64,000 bases of DNA from Bacteroidota bacterium (GTDB lineage Bacteria > Bacteroidota > Bacteroidia > Chitinophagales > Chitinophagaceae), in NCBI GenBank assembly GCA_029558715.1, contig JAKQEA010000190.1, forward strand, positions 1-64,000, in the 5' to 3' direction. The notes under the pieces are model-generated. The model searched no databases, had not been told where the DNA came from, and saw only the letters and a program-made list of their open reading frames with translations. Positions 25,966 to 35,724 of this stretch are shown here, piece by piece (position 1 is the first letter of the stretch; each line of letters begins with the position of its first letter). A program made the position numbers and the translations under genes.

Positions 25966-26892
25966 TTAATAACTCTTTTCTTCGATGGAGTCAAGTATGC
26001 CAACATAACTCACATACCTGTCTTCGTGTATCTCTCCATTTATTACTGCTTCCTTGATGGCACAACCCGGTTCATTTATATGCAGGCAATTATTAAACTG
26101 GCAGCCATTTAACCTGTCCCGCATTTCAGGGAAATAATGAGACAATTCAGCTTTTGAAATATCCACCAGCCCAAATTCCCTCATACCGGGTGTATCAATG
26201 ATCTTACCGCCAAACGGCATGTCAAACATTTCGGCAAATGTAGTCGTATGCTGACCTTTACCACTCCAGCCACTTACGTCCTGGGTTTTCCGGTTCATCC
26301 CGGGAAAAAGTACATTCAATAACGAGGATTTCCCCACCCCGCTATGCCCGCTGATAAGAGTGGTCTTGTCTTTGAGTAATTTTTTCAGCTCTTCAAGCCC
26401 TTCCTCTTTCTCCGCACTTACAAGCAATACTTTATAACCAACCGCTTCATACATAGCCCTCCATTGCTCATACTTATCCATCTCCTTATTCCTGTATAGA
26501 TCAGATTTATTAAAAGCAATGATCGCCGGTACATGGTACATTTCTGATGCCACCAGGAAACGGTCAATAAAACCCTGCGATGTTTTGGGTTCTTTTAATG
26601 TAGCAACAAGCAACGACTGATCAAGATTTGCCGCTACAATATGATGCTGGTGTTTATGCCGGGGCGATTGCCGGTTGATATAATTATGCCGGTCGAGTAT
26701 CTCATTGATAGTTACCGTACTGCTCCCCTCGTTTTCTATTTCAGCCTCTATCCAGTCACCAACAGCTACCGGATTCGTACTGGTAATATCATCGAGTTTC
26801 ATTACTCCTTTCATCCGGCCATTCCAGACCCTGCCGGACTCATCCTTCAGGGTATACCAGCTACCGGTAGACTTATACACTAACGCTTTCAT
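25966..26892 (-). CDS. rsgA: Ribosome small-subunit-dependent GTPase A
   Basis: This is a 308-residue circularly permuted GTPase. An N-terminal OB-fold (to about 65) is followed by G4 NKSD (128-131), then G1 GHSGVGKSS (182-190) and G3 DTPG (233-236), and a C-terminal zinc knuckle with Cys264, Cys269, His271 and Cys277. RsgA/YjeQ binds the 30S subunit late in its assembly and hydrolyses GTP to release maturation factors. It lies 27 bases downstream of the BatA gene on the same strand and could be read from the same transcript. Confidence 0.97.
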   Translation of the reverse strand: MKALVYKSTGSWYTLKDESGRVWNGRMKGVMKLDDITSTNPVAVGDWIEAEIENEGSSTVTINEILDRHNYINRQSPRHKHQHHIVAANLDQSLLVATLKEPKTSQGFIDRFLVASEMYHVPAIIAFNKSDLYRNKEMDKYEQWRAMYEAVGYKVLLVSAEKEEGLEELKKLLKDKTTLISGHSGVGKSSLLNVLFPGMNRKTQDVSGWSGKGQHTTTFAEMFDMPFGGKIIDTPGMREFGLVDISKAELSHYFPEMRDRLNGCQFNNCLHINEPGCAIKEAVINGEIHEDRYVSYVGILDSIEEKSY

Positions 26893-26918
26893 GAACTGCA
26901 AGATACTGGATAAAAAAA

Positions 26919-27932
26919 TCAGGGAAATTTTCTGAATACAGTAAACTTTAATATTACTTCGAGGAAAAGAAAGGCCAAAGCAGCCAATACAAAGGGAATG
27001 AATTTTTCTTCATACCGTTTGAAAGATTGTATCTCAACTTTTGACTTTTCCATTTTATCGATCTGGGTGTAAACATTTTTCAACCCGTCTTTATCTCTTG
27101 CCCTGAAATATTTACCGCCTGTTTCACTGGCAATTTTATTCAGCAATTCTTCATCGAGAAAATCTGTAAGGGGATTTTTCTTTGGCCTCGCAACTCCTGT
27201 ATTTTCGACAATCGTAGAAGCTGCGGCACTCATACCAATGGTATATACTTTTACCTGCTTCGATTTGGCTATTTCAAGTGCCGTCAATGGATCGATCAGT
27301 CTCGTTCCGGGCGGATCTTCTTTCCCATCTGTAAGCAGGATGATCACTTTACTTTTACCTTCACTTTTAGAAAGCCTTGCAACTGCTGTGGCCAGGCCTT
27401 CTCCAATAACGGTACCATCAATCAGGTGTCGCCTGCTTTCCAGTGTCTGTATCTGGGTGATCAATGTATTTCTGTCGGTAGTAATTGGACATTGCGTAAA
27501 ACTCTCCCCGGAAAAAATCACCAACCCAATCCTGTCTACGGGTCTGCTTCTTACAAATTCTTCAGCCACTTCTTTAGCCACTTCCATTCTGGTTGGTAAA
27601 ATATCTCTTGATCCCATACTACCGCTCACATCCATACAAAGTACTATATCAATACCCTCCCCTTCTGTTCGCTGCTGATCATTTCTTTTTTGCGGCCTTG
27701 CCAGTGCAACAATAAGGCAGCTCAATGCCAGTAATCGCAAAATAAAAGGCAGGTACCTGAACCTGTTTTTCCACGATGAAGCACTAAAAGAATGAATGGT
27801 GGAAACTCTAAATGTTGGCTGATTGCTGCTGTATTTTCTTACATACCACCATACAAGAAATGGCAATATTATAAACAACCAAAACAGTTGAGGGTAAGCA
27901 AAGTCCATATGTTTTATCCATTCGTATAGCAT
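26919..27932 (-). CDS. batA: VWA-domain membrane protein, BatA-like
   Basis: The 337-residue product has two N-terminal membrane helices (about 12-30 and 60-79), a von Willebrand A domain with the MIDAS motif DVSGSM (Asp101, Ser103, Ser105) and LLTDGKEDPPG, and a C-terminal helix (about 314-333). This is the BatA layout of the Bacteroides aerotolerance family. Its start overlaps the stop of the previous gene as TGATG, so translation is coupled. Partners DUF58 and MoxR lie upstream; batB, batC and TPR genes are not found here. Confidence 0.9.
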   Translation of the reverse strand: MLYEWIKHMDFAYPQLFWLFIILPFLVWWYVRKYSSNQPTFRVSTIHSFSASSWKNRFRYLPFILRLLALSCLIVALARPQKRNDQQRTEGEGIDIVLCMDVSGSMGSRDILPTRMEVAKEVAEEFVRSRPVDRIGLVIFSGESFTQCPITTDRNTLITQIQTLESRRHLIDGTVIGEGLATAVARLSKSEGKSKVIILLTDGKEDPPGTRLIDPLTALEIAKSKQVKVYTIGMSAAASTIVENTGVARPKKNPLTDFLDEELLNKIASETGGKYFRARDKDGLKNVYTQIDKMEKSKVEIQSFKRYEEKFIPFVLAALAFLFLEVILKFTVFRKFP

Positions 27933-28816
27933 CAGCTTATCCTTTCTACTTCTTCAATTGATTTTTTTACAGCTTCAAAAGCTAACCTGTTATCCTCTTC
28001 AGCAGGAATATATTTGGCAAATTTCACAAAATCCCCCAGCCGGAGCGACTGTACTAATTGATCATACTCTTTCTTTTCCATTGCCAGTGCTTTTAATTGT
28101 ATTACCAGGTCATCAGTTGTTTTCTGTAATGACAATATGCCCTTCTTCCTGAATATGTATAACCTGAAAATATCTGCCAGGCTGGTATGATACTGTTTGG
28201 CATCTGCCGTATTACTTTTTAACAGCTGCAGGCTTTTCATCGCTTCCTCATAAGGATTGACTACTGAAGCCGGGGTTGCAGTAACTACCGGAGGTTTCTT
28301 TTTGCGAAGCAGCCAGATCAGGAGTAGTAAAAGCAATAATCCTCCCGCAACTGCATACCACCACCATTCTTTTTTCTTTGCAGGAGTGACTTCAATAATA
28401 TCCTTTATATCATGATAATCTTGTTCAGGATTGAAATCAGAAAATACTACATCCACAGGAATAGTATCCGTTTTGATCGCTCCGGAAAGGACAAAAGCAG
28501 GAATAACCCAATGCCCTGAATCAAAACTGGTGATCTTATAAATTCCTTTTATAGAAGTTCCCGAACTGGTATTGGCTGTATCGATTACCGGTTTATCCAT
28601 CAATTCAAAATGCTCAATAGAATCAATGGTAATAAAACGGATAGCTTCATTATCAGGTACCTGCACTTCCACAATAAGCTGCAAGGGTTCACCGATCAAA
28701 ATCCTGGATTTATCAACAGAGGCCCTGATAGTAGTACCAGATTGAGCAATCAGGGTATTTGCTGCAATCAGAAAAAAAAAGGAAAATATTATTCTTTGAC
28801 AACTCATTCTAATCAT
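27932..28816 (-). CDS. BatD-like membrane protein of the moxR operon
   Basis: The 294-residue product has a signal peptide (FFLIAANTLIAQ), a beta-rich periplasmic part resembling one BatD repeat (IRASVDKSRILIGEPLQLIVEV), a membrane helix at about 152-169 (WWWYAVAGGLLLLLLLIWLL) and a C-terminal cytoplasmic helical domain. Classical BatD proteins are about twice this length; here only the first domain plus anchor seems present. It lies between the DUF58 gene (4-base gap) and batA (1-base overlap). It probably works with the MoxR ATPase in envelope protein maturation. Confidence 0.75.
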   Translation of the reverse strand: MIRMSCQRIIFSFFFLIAANTLIAQSGTTIRASVDKSRILIGEPLQLIVEVQVPDNEAIRFITIDSIEHFELMDKPVIDTANTSSGTSIKGIYKITSFDSGHWVIPAFVLSGAIKTDTIPVDVVFSDFNPEQDYHDIKDIIEVTPAKKKEWWWYAVAGGLLLLLLLIWLLRKKKPPVVTATPASVVNPYEEAMKSLQLLKSNTADAKQYHTSLADIFRLYIFRKKGILSLQKTTDDLVIQLKALAMEKKEYDQLVQSLRLGDFVKFAKYIPAEEDNRLAFEAVKKSIEEVERIS

Positions 28817-28820
28817 TGAA

Positions 28821-29693
28821 TCAGCGGTTACGACTCAGGAAAAACCGTTGCAGCACTTTTACATAATCATCACCTGTCATTACATGCAGCAGATCACAAC
28901 CTGCCTTTTTGAAAACTTGTGTGGCATACTCAGTCACCCTGAAGAATTCCTGCTCATAACTATAACGAACAAAAGAATTACTGCTGTCCACCCACTTTGT
29001 TTTGCCTGTCTCTGCATCCTCCACCTGTAACAGGCCCGCATCGGGCAACTGCATATCCATTTTATCATAGAGCTTTATACCTATCACATCATGCTTCTTT
29101 CCGGCTATGCGTAATGCATCTTCATAACCGGCATCCAGGAAATCACTCAATATAAAAGCAATACTTTTTTGTTTGGTGGAGTTATTAAAATAACGAAGCG
29201 CCTTACTAACAGCTGTCCCCTTTCCTTTCGGTTCTTTACTCAATAACTCTCTTACAATATATAATGCATGTTGTCTTCCTTTCTTTGGCGGAATATAGGC
29301 TTCCACAACATCACTATAAAAAACAACACCAATCTTATCGGCATTATTTACAGCTGAAAAGCTAAGCACCGACCCTATCTCTGTTATAATGTCTCTTTTT
29401 CTTGCATACGTTGTTCCAAATAATGAACTGTTACTGATATCAACCAGCAACATTACTGTTAACTCTCTTTCTTCCTCGAATACCTTACTGAAGGGATGAC
29501 CGAACCGTGCTGACACATTCCAGTCGATAAAACGAATATCGTCACCAGCAGCATATTCTCTCACTTCTTTGAACGACATACCCTTGCCTTTAAAAGCACT
29601 GTGGTACTCACCGGTAAACAGATCGGTGGTGATTTTCTTGCTTTTGATCTCCAGCTCCCGGACCTTCTTTATTATTTCTGTAGTGGTAAGCAT
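28821..29693 (-). CDS. DUF58 domain-containing protein
   Basis: The 290-residue product carries the DUF58 hallmark RFIDWNVSARFGHPFSKVFEEERE and a following VWA-like strand (VMLLVDISNSS). DUF58 proteins are almost always encoded beside MoxR AAA+ ATPases and VWA proteins, as here. Function is not established biochemically; they are thought to be substrates or adaptors of MoxR. The start overlaps the moxR stop by one base. Confidence 0.92.
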   Translation of the reverse strand: MLTTTEIIKKVRELEIKSKKITTDLFTGEYHSAFKGKGMSFKEVREYAAGDDIRFIDWNVSARFGHPFSKVFEEERELTVMLLVDISNSSLFGTTYARKRDIITEIGSVLSFSAVNNADKIGVVFYSDVVEAYIPPKKGRQHALYIVRELLSKEPKGKGTAVSKALRYFNNSTKQKSIAFILSDFLDAGYEDALRIAGKKHDVIGIKLYDKMDMQLPDAGLLQVEDAETGKTKWVDSSNSFVRYSYEQEFFRVTEYATQVFKKAGCDLLHVMTGDDYVKVLQRFFLSRNR

Positions 29694-30691
29694 TATGGGA
29701 CATTAATTTGTCTGAGTACATCTTCAATTACATCCTCCACTTTTACATTCTCCGCCTCTGCTTCATATGTGAGGCCAATACGATGACGAAGTACATCTTT
29801 ACAAATACTCTTTACATCCTCAGGTATAACAAATCCCCTTTTATTCAAAAATGCCTGGGCTTTGGAAGCCAGGCCAAGATTTATACTTCCTCTTGGCGAA
29901 GCTCCATAAGATATCAATGGTTTCAACTTTTCCAGTTTATATTCTTCGGGCCTCCTTGTGGAAAACACAATATCAAGGATGTATTGCTCTATTTTTTCAT
30001 CCATATATATTTGTTTGGTCAGGTCCCTTGCATTCATTACTTCCTGAACAGATACAACTTGTTTTACTGAAGGAAAGTTGCCCTGTACACCCTGTCTTAA
30101 TACAAGCTGCTCTTCATGCATTTTGGGATAATCCACTATTACTTTCATGATAAACCGGTCTACCTGTGCTTCCGGAAGCGGATAAGTACCTTCCTGCTCT
30201 AATGGGTTTTGTGTGGCAAGCACCAAAAATGGCTCATCCAGTTTGTAGGTTGAATCTCCAATGGTCACCTGCCTTTCCTGCATCGCTTCTAACAAGGCAC
30301 TCTGAACTTTTGCCGGGGCCCTGTTTATTTCATCTGCGAGGATAAAATTGGCGAAAATGGGACCTTTTCGTACTATAAATTCATTTCGCTGCTGGTTATA
30401 TATCATGGTACCAATTACATCAGCCGGCAGCAGATCAGGAGTAAACTGAATCCGGCTGAATTTGGCATGAATAGCCTGTGCCAGTGATTTAATGGTAAGG
30501 GTCTTAGCGAGACCCGGTACTCCTTCCAGCAACACATGGCCATTACTTAGCAACCCGATCAATAGCCTGTCAAGCATATGGCTTTGCCCAATAATGACAT
30601 GACTTATTTCTTCCCTTAATTTGTCTGTAAACTGTCCGGCGTGGCTGATCTTCTCATTCAGTTGGCGGATATCTTCGGCGGTTTTGAACAT
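29693..30691 (-). CDS. MoxR family AAA+ ATPase
   Basis: The 332-residue product has Walker A EGVPGLAKTL, Walker B FILADEINRAPAKVQSALLEAM, sensor 1 ATQNPLEQEGTYPLPEAQVDRF and a C-terminal lid helix. MoxR ATPases act as chaperones that help metal-cofactor insertion or assembly of VWA proteins. It is the first gene of moxR-DUF58-BatD-like-batA and is transcribed divergently from a lipoprotein gene, with 154 bases between the two starts. Confidence 0.95.
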   Translation of the reverse strand: MFKTAEDIRQLNEKISHAGQFTDKLREEISHVIIGQSHMLDRLLIGLLSNGHVLLEGVPGLAKTLTIKSLAQAIHAKFSRIQFTPDLLPADVIGTMIYNQQRNEFIVRKGPIFANFILADEINRAPAKVQSALLEAMQERQVTIGDSTYKLDEPFLVLATQNPLEQEGTYPLPEAQVDRFIMKVIVDYPKMHEEQLVLRQGVQGNFPSVKQVVSVQEVMNARDLTKQIYMDEKIEQYILDIVFSTRRPEEYKLEKLKPLISYGASPRGSINLGLASKAQAFLNKRGFVIPEDVKSICKDVLRHRIGLTYEAEAENVKVEDVIEDVLRQINVP

Positions 30692-30845
30692 GATGGATAT
30701 TTAATTGAGTCACAAAATACGAACTTGCTGTAAGCAAATAATTTGCCGTTATTTAAGCGGCCGTAATTCCGGCACTATTTTGGAGTACTTTACCGTATAA
30801 AAACCAAAAAAGATTGAGTATTTTAGTCAAATAATCCAACGATTT

Positions 30846-31301
30846 ATGCAAAAACAACAGCTTTTATTGGCCATTTCAGTATTAATTTCTACAGCTTTTA
30901 TATCCGGCTGCGATAAGAACGATGATCCCCCTGCAAAAACAAAAACTGAATTGCTGGTACAAGCCGGCTGGAAGTTTCAAAGCGCCACTGCTTCCGGTAC
31001 TGATATAAGCAGTAACCCGGCTATTGCCTGCATCAAAGATGATGTAGTAACTTTTACATCTGCGGGTGGTGGCACTATTACAGAAGGAGCCATTGTCTGC
31101 AGCCCAACCACAGCTAACAGTTTTACCTGGGTTTTTCAGGACAGTGAAACCAAGCTGGTAATGTCTTCGGGGCTGTTTCCGGCTGGATCAGGCACTTTTA
31201 ACATAGTAACACTAAATGAGACTACGCTCACTTTATCGCAAGATGTTACTATTCCTCCTTCCCCGGTTGCGGTTCCTGTTGTGGCAACTTATGTTCATTA
31301 A
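30846..31301 (+). CDS. Lipocalin-like lipoprotein, unknown function
   Basis: The 151-residue product has a lipoprotein signal peptide ending FISGC (lipidated Cys22). The mature part opens with KTELLVQAGWKFQSA, close to the start of small lipocalin-like domains of Bacteroidota surface lipoproteins, and is beta-rich with many Thr/Ser. No ligand can be inferred. It converges on nadE with four bases between the stops. Confidence 0.75.
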   Translation: MQKQQLLLAISVLISTAFISGCDKNDDPPAKTKTELLVQAGWKFQSATASGTDISSNPAIACIKDDVVTFTSAGGGTITEGAIVCSPTTANSFTWVFQDSETKLVMSSGLFPAGSGTFNIVTLNETTLTLSQDVTIPPSPVAVPVVATYVH

Positions 31302-31305
31302 AACA

Positions 31306-32988
31306 TCAGGAAAGGTATTTTCCTACAATTGGCACCCGTCTGCCTACACCAAAAGCTTTAGGTGAAATACGGATGATAGGGCAAAACTGGTTTCTCTTGT
31401 ATTCATTGATGTTTACTAACCGCAAAACTCTGTCTACAAGCGCAGGTTCAAAACCCTGTGATTTTATTTCTTTTGGTCCTTGCCTCCTTTCAATATACTG
31501 GTACAATATCCTGTCCAGGATGGCATAGTCAGGTAAAGAGTCCGAATCCTTTTGACCGGGACGCAACTCTGCAGAAGGAGGTTTGGATATAATATTTTCA
31601 GGAATGATCTCCTTATCCTTGTTTATGTATTTAGCTAAAGCATATACCTGCATTTTGTAACAATCTCCTAATACGCCGAGTCCTCCCGCCATGTCTCCAT
31701 ACAGAGTGCCATAACCGGTAGCCAGTTCACTCTTATTGGATGTATTAAGCAAGATATAGCCGAACTTATTAGCAATTGCCATTAACAGGTTACCCCTGGT
31801 GCGGCTTTGAATATTCTCTTCAGCAATACTGAATGGCAAATCATTGAAGACCGGTTTCAGTTCATTCAGAAACGAATCATAAATGTTTCTGATAGGTACA
31901 ATATCATAAGGGTTTCTGAGGTTCTTACTCAGTTGCTCAGCATCACTTACACTATGCCCTGTTGAGTACTGAGAAGGCATCAATATAGCTCTCACATTCT
32001 CTTTACCCAGGGCTTTACAGGCTAATGCCAGTGTAACAGCACTATCAATACCACCACTGCTGCCAAGAATTGCTTTGGTAAATCCCATTTTTGTAAAATA
32101 ATCTCTGATGCCAATAATGATTGCACTGTATATTTCAGCAGTACATAAATTATAATCCAACTCTGAGGGATTGAATTCTGAATCCGGCAGGTCTTTCGAA
32201 AGAACAGAAACCGGCAGGGTAAAAGTTCCGTCATCATTCAGTTCAAATAGCTGCATGGCTTCCTCAAACAGTGGTAATTGCCTGATCAGGTTTGAATTTT
32301 TGTCAAAGACCAAAGAGCCACCGTCAAAAACAATTTCGGTTTGACTACCCACACAATTACAATACAGCATAGGCAGCTGATACTTAGAAGTATTCAATTT
32401 CACAATAGCTTTGCGGTCTTCTACATGGGTATAATCAAATGGTGAAGCTGACAGGTTTAACATCACATCCGGTTTTTGCTTCATGAGCTCATCCATCGGA
32501 CAATTCCGGTATAACGGATTGTCTCCAAGATTCCAGATATCTTCACAAATGGTAACTGCCAGTCTTTTTCCAAAAAATTCAATAATATTCCAGTCATATG
32601 CTGGTTCAAAATAGCGGTATTCATCAAATACATCGTAGTTAGGAAGACAGGTTTTATGTGCAATTCCTTTTATCTCTTTGTTGTGTAACAGGTAGGCAGC
32701 ATTAAACAAATCCTTTCCTTCACGGACAGGGTTTCTGTCAGGGGCACCTACTAAAACACCTATAGTGTCAGCATGTTGCTTTATTTCATCGATTGCCTGG
32801 TAACATTTACTAATAAAGTCTTCAAATTCGAGAAAATCACGGGGAGGATAACCGCAAACACATAATTCAGAGAATACTACCAGGTCAGCCCCTTGCCCTT
32901 TGGCCCAATTGATCCCTTCAATGATCTTTCGGGTATTGCTTTCAAAATTGCCGATATGATAATTTTGCTGGGCTAATGCTATTCTCAT
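31306..32988 (-). CDS. nadE: Glutamine-dependent NAD+ synthase
   Basis: This is a 560-residue two-domain enzyme. The N-terminal nitrilase domain has the Glu-Lys-Cys triad in FSELCVCGYPPRD, HKTCLPNYDVFDEYRYF and TICEDIW and releases ammonia from glutamine. The C-terminal synthetase domain has the ATP loop ILGSSGGIDSAVTLALA and later YGDMAGGLGVLGD. It amidates nicotinic acid adenine dinucleotide to NAD+ in the cytoplasm. nadC, which acts earlier in the same pathway, lies at 40771-41628 but in another unit. Divergent from gldB with 77 bases between starts. Confidence 0.97.
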   Translation of the reverse strand: MRIALAQQNYHIGNFESNTRKIIEGINWAKGQGADLVVFSELCVCGYPPRDFLEFEDFISKCYQAIDEIKQHADTIGVLVGAPDRNPVREGKDLFNAAYLLHNKEIKGIAHKTCLPNYDVFDEYRYFEPAYDWNIIEFFGKRLAVTICEDIWNLGDNPLYRNCPMDELMKQKPDVMLNLSASPFDYTHVEDRKAIVKLNTSKYQLPMLYCNCVGSQTEIVFDGGSLVFDKNSNLIRQLPLFEEAMQLFELNDDGTFTLPVSVLSKDLPDSEFNPSELDYNLCTAEIYSAIIIGIRDYFTKMGFTKAILGSSGGIDSAVTLALACKALGKENVRAILMPSQYSTGHSVSDAEQLSKNLRNPYDIVPIRNIYDSFLNELKPVFNDLPFSIAEENIQSRTRGNLLMAIANKFGYILLNTSNKSELATGYGTLYGDMAGGLGVLGDCYKMQVYALAKYINKDKEIIPENIISKPPSAELRPGQKDSDSLPDYAILDRILYQYIERRQGPKEIKSQGFEPALVDRVLRLVNINEYKRNQFCPIIRISPKAFGVGRRVPIVGKYLS

Positions 32989-33065
32989 TTGGCAAATTTA
33001 TGCTAATGTTTTTGTAGCTACATTCGCAGCACAACAATTTTAAACTGAATACGTTTTCACCAGCT

Positions 33066-34082
33066 ATGAAAAAACCCGGACTTTTATTAATAGCAGCCTT
33101 CGCCCTTTTTGCCTGTAACAACAAAGAAGGTGTTCCGGATGTATCATCAATTAAAGTTGATATACCGGTAGAAAGATTTGACAATAGCTTCTTCAGTATT
33201 GACTCTAATGATATCAGTAATGGGTTGAGGAAAGTTCAGCTACAGCACCCTGATTTCTATACTGATTTCATGCAAAATATACTGGGAGTGAGTGGAGTTG
33301 ATACAAACCAGAATACGATCCTGGTAACCAAAGAATTTCTTCGTGGATATCTGCCTGTTTATGATTCTCTGCAACTGAAGTATAAAAAAACTGATTGGCT
33401 GCAAAAGGAACTTGAAAAAGCATTTCAGTATGTGAAATACTATTTCCCCCACTACAAAACAGGGAAAGCAATTTTATTTACCGGTCCTTTTGATGCTCCC
33501 GGGGTTGCCTCGGTTAATGCAGGAATTGCTATTGGACTTCAGCAATTTGCCGGTAAAGATTTTTCTGTCTACCAGTCCCCGATGGGCCAGGAACTTTTTC
33601 CCATCTACATTTCAAAACGGTTTGCTCCCGAGTATATTACGGCAAATTGTATGAAAGCAGTGGTAGATGAGCTTTTCCCGGATAAAAGTGGTGATAAGCC
33701 TTTAATCGAACAAATGATAGAAAAAGGAAAGCGGTGGTATTTGCTAGATAAATTTCTTCCGGCAACTCCTGATTCCATCAAAACAGGATACACGAATAAA
33801 CAACTGAGCTGGTGCAGCGAAAATGAAGGGTTAATATGGAGTTACCTGGTAAAAAATGAAGATCTGAATTCACTTAGCCCTGCTGTGCTTCAAACCTATA
33901 TAGGGGAAGCACCATTTACACAAGGTTTTTCACAGGAATCTTCTCCGGGGAATATCGGCCAATGGATTGGCTGGCAAATCATAAAAAAATTTGTTGCAAA
34001 AAACCCTGATATGCTGCCCCAGGATATTATGAGGGCAGAAGCTAAAAAAATACTGGACGAGGCAAAGTATAAGCCAAAATAA
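33066..34082 (+). CDS. gldB: Gliding motility lipoprotein GldB
   Basis: The 338-residue product has a lipoprotein signal peptide ending LFAC (Cys17). The mature protein begins IKVDIPVERFDNSFFSID, matches GldB in length, and has the conserved PHYKTGKAILFTGPFDAPGVASVN region. GldB is needed for gliding motility in flavobacteria and is associated with the type IX secretion machinery; its exact action is unknown. gldC, often next to gldB, is not present here. The gldKLMN operon is 19 kb away on the other strand. Confidence 0.88.
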   Translation: MKKPGLLLIAAFALFACNNKEGVPDVSSIKVDIPVERFDNSFFSIDSNDISNGLRKVQLQHPDFYTDFMQNILGVSGVDTNQNTILVTKEFLRGYLPVYDSLQLKYKKTDWLQKELEKAFQYVKYYFPHYKTGKAILFTGPFDAPGVASVNAGIAIGLQQFAGKDFSVYQSPMGQELFPIYISKRFAPEYITANCMKAVVDELFPDKSGDKPLIEQMIEKGKRWYLLDKFLPATPDSIKTGYTNKQLSWCSENEGLIWSYLVKNEDLNSLSPAVLQTYIGEAPFTQGFSQESSPGNIGQWIGWQIIKKFVAKNPDMLPQDIMRAEAKKILDEAKYKPK

Positions 34083-34183
34083 ACAGCTACTCTGCAACCG
34101 TTTCAAACAGCAACTATCTTTTGCGGAAATAACTTCTACAGTAATAATATCCGGAATATAAATTCCATACATTTACGGGTAAC

Positions 34184-35236
34184 ATGAAGTCTCTTTCCAC
34201 TACTCTTACAGACCCTGTCTATACACCAAAGCTTTCATTAAGTGCTTATGACAAACTCTGGCTCCGTATCATGAATGATAAGCGGGATCTTCCTTTTATA
34301 TACCTTCTAACAAAAATTCACATACTTGTATTACCGGTTGCCGTATTGTTGTTCACTCCGGTATTATCCGGATGGTGGTGGTGGATGGTAGCAGTCCCCT
34401 ATTTCTATGTTTCCCAATTATATTTTAAAGGCCGTTTTGGGCTGATGTTCCATTGTCTATGCCACCGAAAAACTTTTAAAGCCCCTTACCAGCAACCATT
34501 TCTTACTTACATCACCTGGATTATCTGTCCCTTGTTTGGTCATGCCCCGGAAGGATACTTTAGTCATCATATGGGTATGCATCATATCGAAAATAATATG
34601 CCGGATGATACCAGCAGTACTATGGCATATCAGCGGGATAGCGTTAAGGATTTTCTGGCCTACTTCTTTAAATTCATATTCAGAGGTGTAATTGACACGA
34701 TCCGATATTTGTTTGCCAGGAAAAGAAAAAAATTATACCAGCGGCTTACCATAGGAGAATATGTTTTCATGCTGTTCTGTATAGGCATGTGTTTTATTAA
34801 CCTGAAAGCAACATTGGTTGTCTTTATTGTCCCTCTTCTATTTGCCAGGCTGGTAATGATGCTTGGCAACTGGGCTCAGCATTCTTTTGTTGACAGCAAT
34901 GATCCGGGAAATTTATATACTAATTCTATCAACTGTATAAATACGGTCTACAATAAGACTTGCTGGAATGATGGCTATCACATTATTCACCATCTCCGTC
35001 CGGGAATGCACTATACTGAAATGCCAGGCGAGTTTTTAAAAAGAAAGGATGAATTTGCAGCTAATAAAGCCATTGTTTTTGATGGCATTCATTATCTCCA
35101 CATATTTACCTGGCTGCTCACCAAACGGTATGATAAACTGGCTGATAATTTAGTAAATATCAATGGTAATATGTTTCAGTCAAAAGAAGAGGCGATTGAA
35201 TTGATGAAAGAGAGAACGAAGAAAATAATCATTTAG
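34184..35236 (+). CDS. Fatty acid desaturase family protein
   Basis: This is a 350-residue membrane protein with about four helices and three histidine-rich clusters that would hold a di-iron centre: HCLCH near residue 90, HHMGMHHIE near 130, and YHIIHHLRPGMHYTE near 268. The pattern follows the membrane desaturase/hydroxylase superfamily, though spacing differs from classic acyl-CoA desaturases, so the substrate may be a fatty acid or another lipid. Its stop overlaps the convergent apaG stop (TTAG). Confidence 0.8.
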   Translation: MKSLSTTLTDPVYTPKLSLSAYDKLWLRIMNDKRDLPFIYLLTKIHILVLPVAVLLFTPVLSGWWWWMVAVPYFYVSQLYFKGRFGLMFHCLCHRKTFKAPYQQPFLTYITWIICPLFGHAPEGYFSHHMGMHHIENNMPDDTSSTMAYQRDSVKDFLAYFFKFIFRGVIDTIRYLFARKRKKLYQRLTIGEYVFMLFCIGMCFINLKATLVVFIVPLLFARLVMMLGNWAQHSFVDSNDPGNLYTNSINCINTVYNKTCWNDGYHIIHHLRPGMHYTEMPGEFLKRKDEFAANKAIVFDGIHYLHIFTWLLTKRYDKLADNLVNINGNMFQSKEEAIELMKERTKKIII

Positions 35237-35619
35237 TTGTACTTCATCGGGACGATCATCTCAAAAGAAGGGATACTTACGTTGAACATTTTTTTGTTAT
35301 GCAGGTTTTCCATCTGGTATGTACCATACATCTTTCCCATTTCTGTCCGCAGATTACAGCCACTTACATACTGGTAATTTTCACCGGGTTGTAATGTAGG
35401 CTGAACTCCTACCACACCTTCCCCTTCCACCTCACGGTGACTGCCATTACTATCAAAAATATACCAATGACGCCGATGCAATTTTACGGGGAATGAATTA
35501 TGATTCTCAAGAGTAATCCTGTAAGCAAACATAAATTCAGATTGCAACGGGTTGCTGTAATCAGATTGGTAGAATGTTTCCACACTTACCTGTACGCCTT
35601 CTGAGATCATACTGGTCAT
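35233..35619 (-). CDS. apaG: ApaG domain protein
   Basis: The 128-residue length is right for ApaG (about 125). Signatures are VQVSVETFYQSDYSNP, FAYRITLENH, RRHWYIFDSNG, EVEGEGVVGVQPTLQPGE and the closing MYGTYQM. ApaG forms a fibronectin III-like fold; it has been linked to cobalt/magnesium efflux and to pyrophosphate binding, but the role is not settled. The ATG at 35619 matches the family start; upstream starts add a hydrophobic leader that homologues lack. Confidence 0.95.
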   Translation of the reverse strand: MTSMISEGVQVSVETFYQSDYSNPLQSEFMFAYRITLENHNSFPVKLHRRHWYIFDSNGSHREVEGEGVVGVQPTLQPGENYQYVSGCNLRTEMGKMYGTYQMENLHNKKMFNVSIPSFEMIVPMKYN

Positions 35620-35724
35620 GAAGTAAAAATAACTAAAAACAGCCACGATTCAAATCTTGCCCATATTTAGCCGGTAAATACCCCATCAGAGCTTAATTTT
35701 GCGCCTGATTCAAATAAATCATAT

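Noticed and set aside
27238-27678. 146-residue plus-strand frame opposite batA
   Set aside because: It mirrors the VWA-domain codons and shows only low-complexity hydrophobic and Ser-rich sequence.
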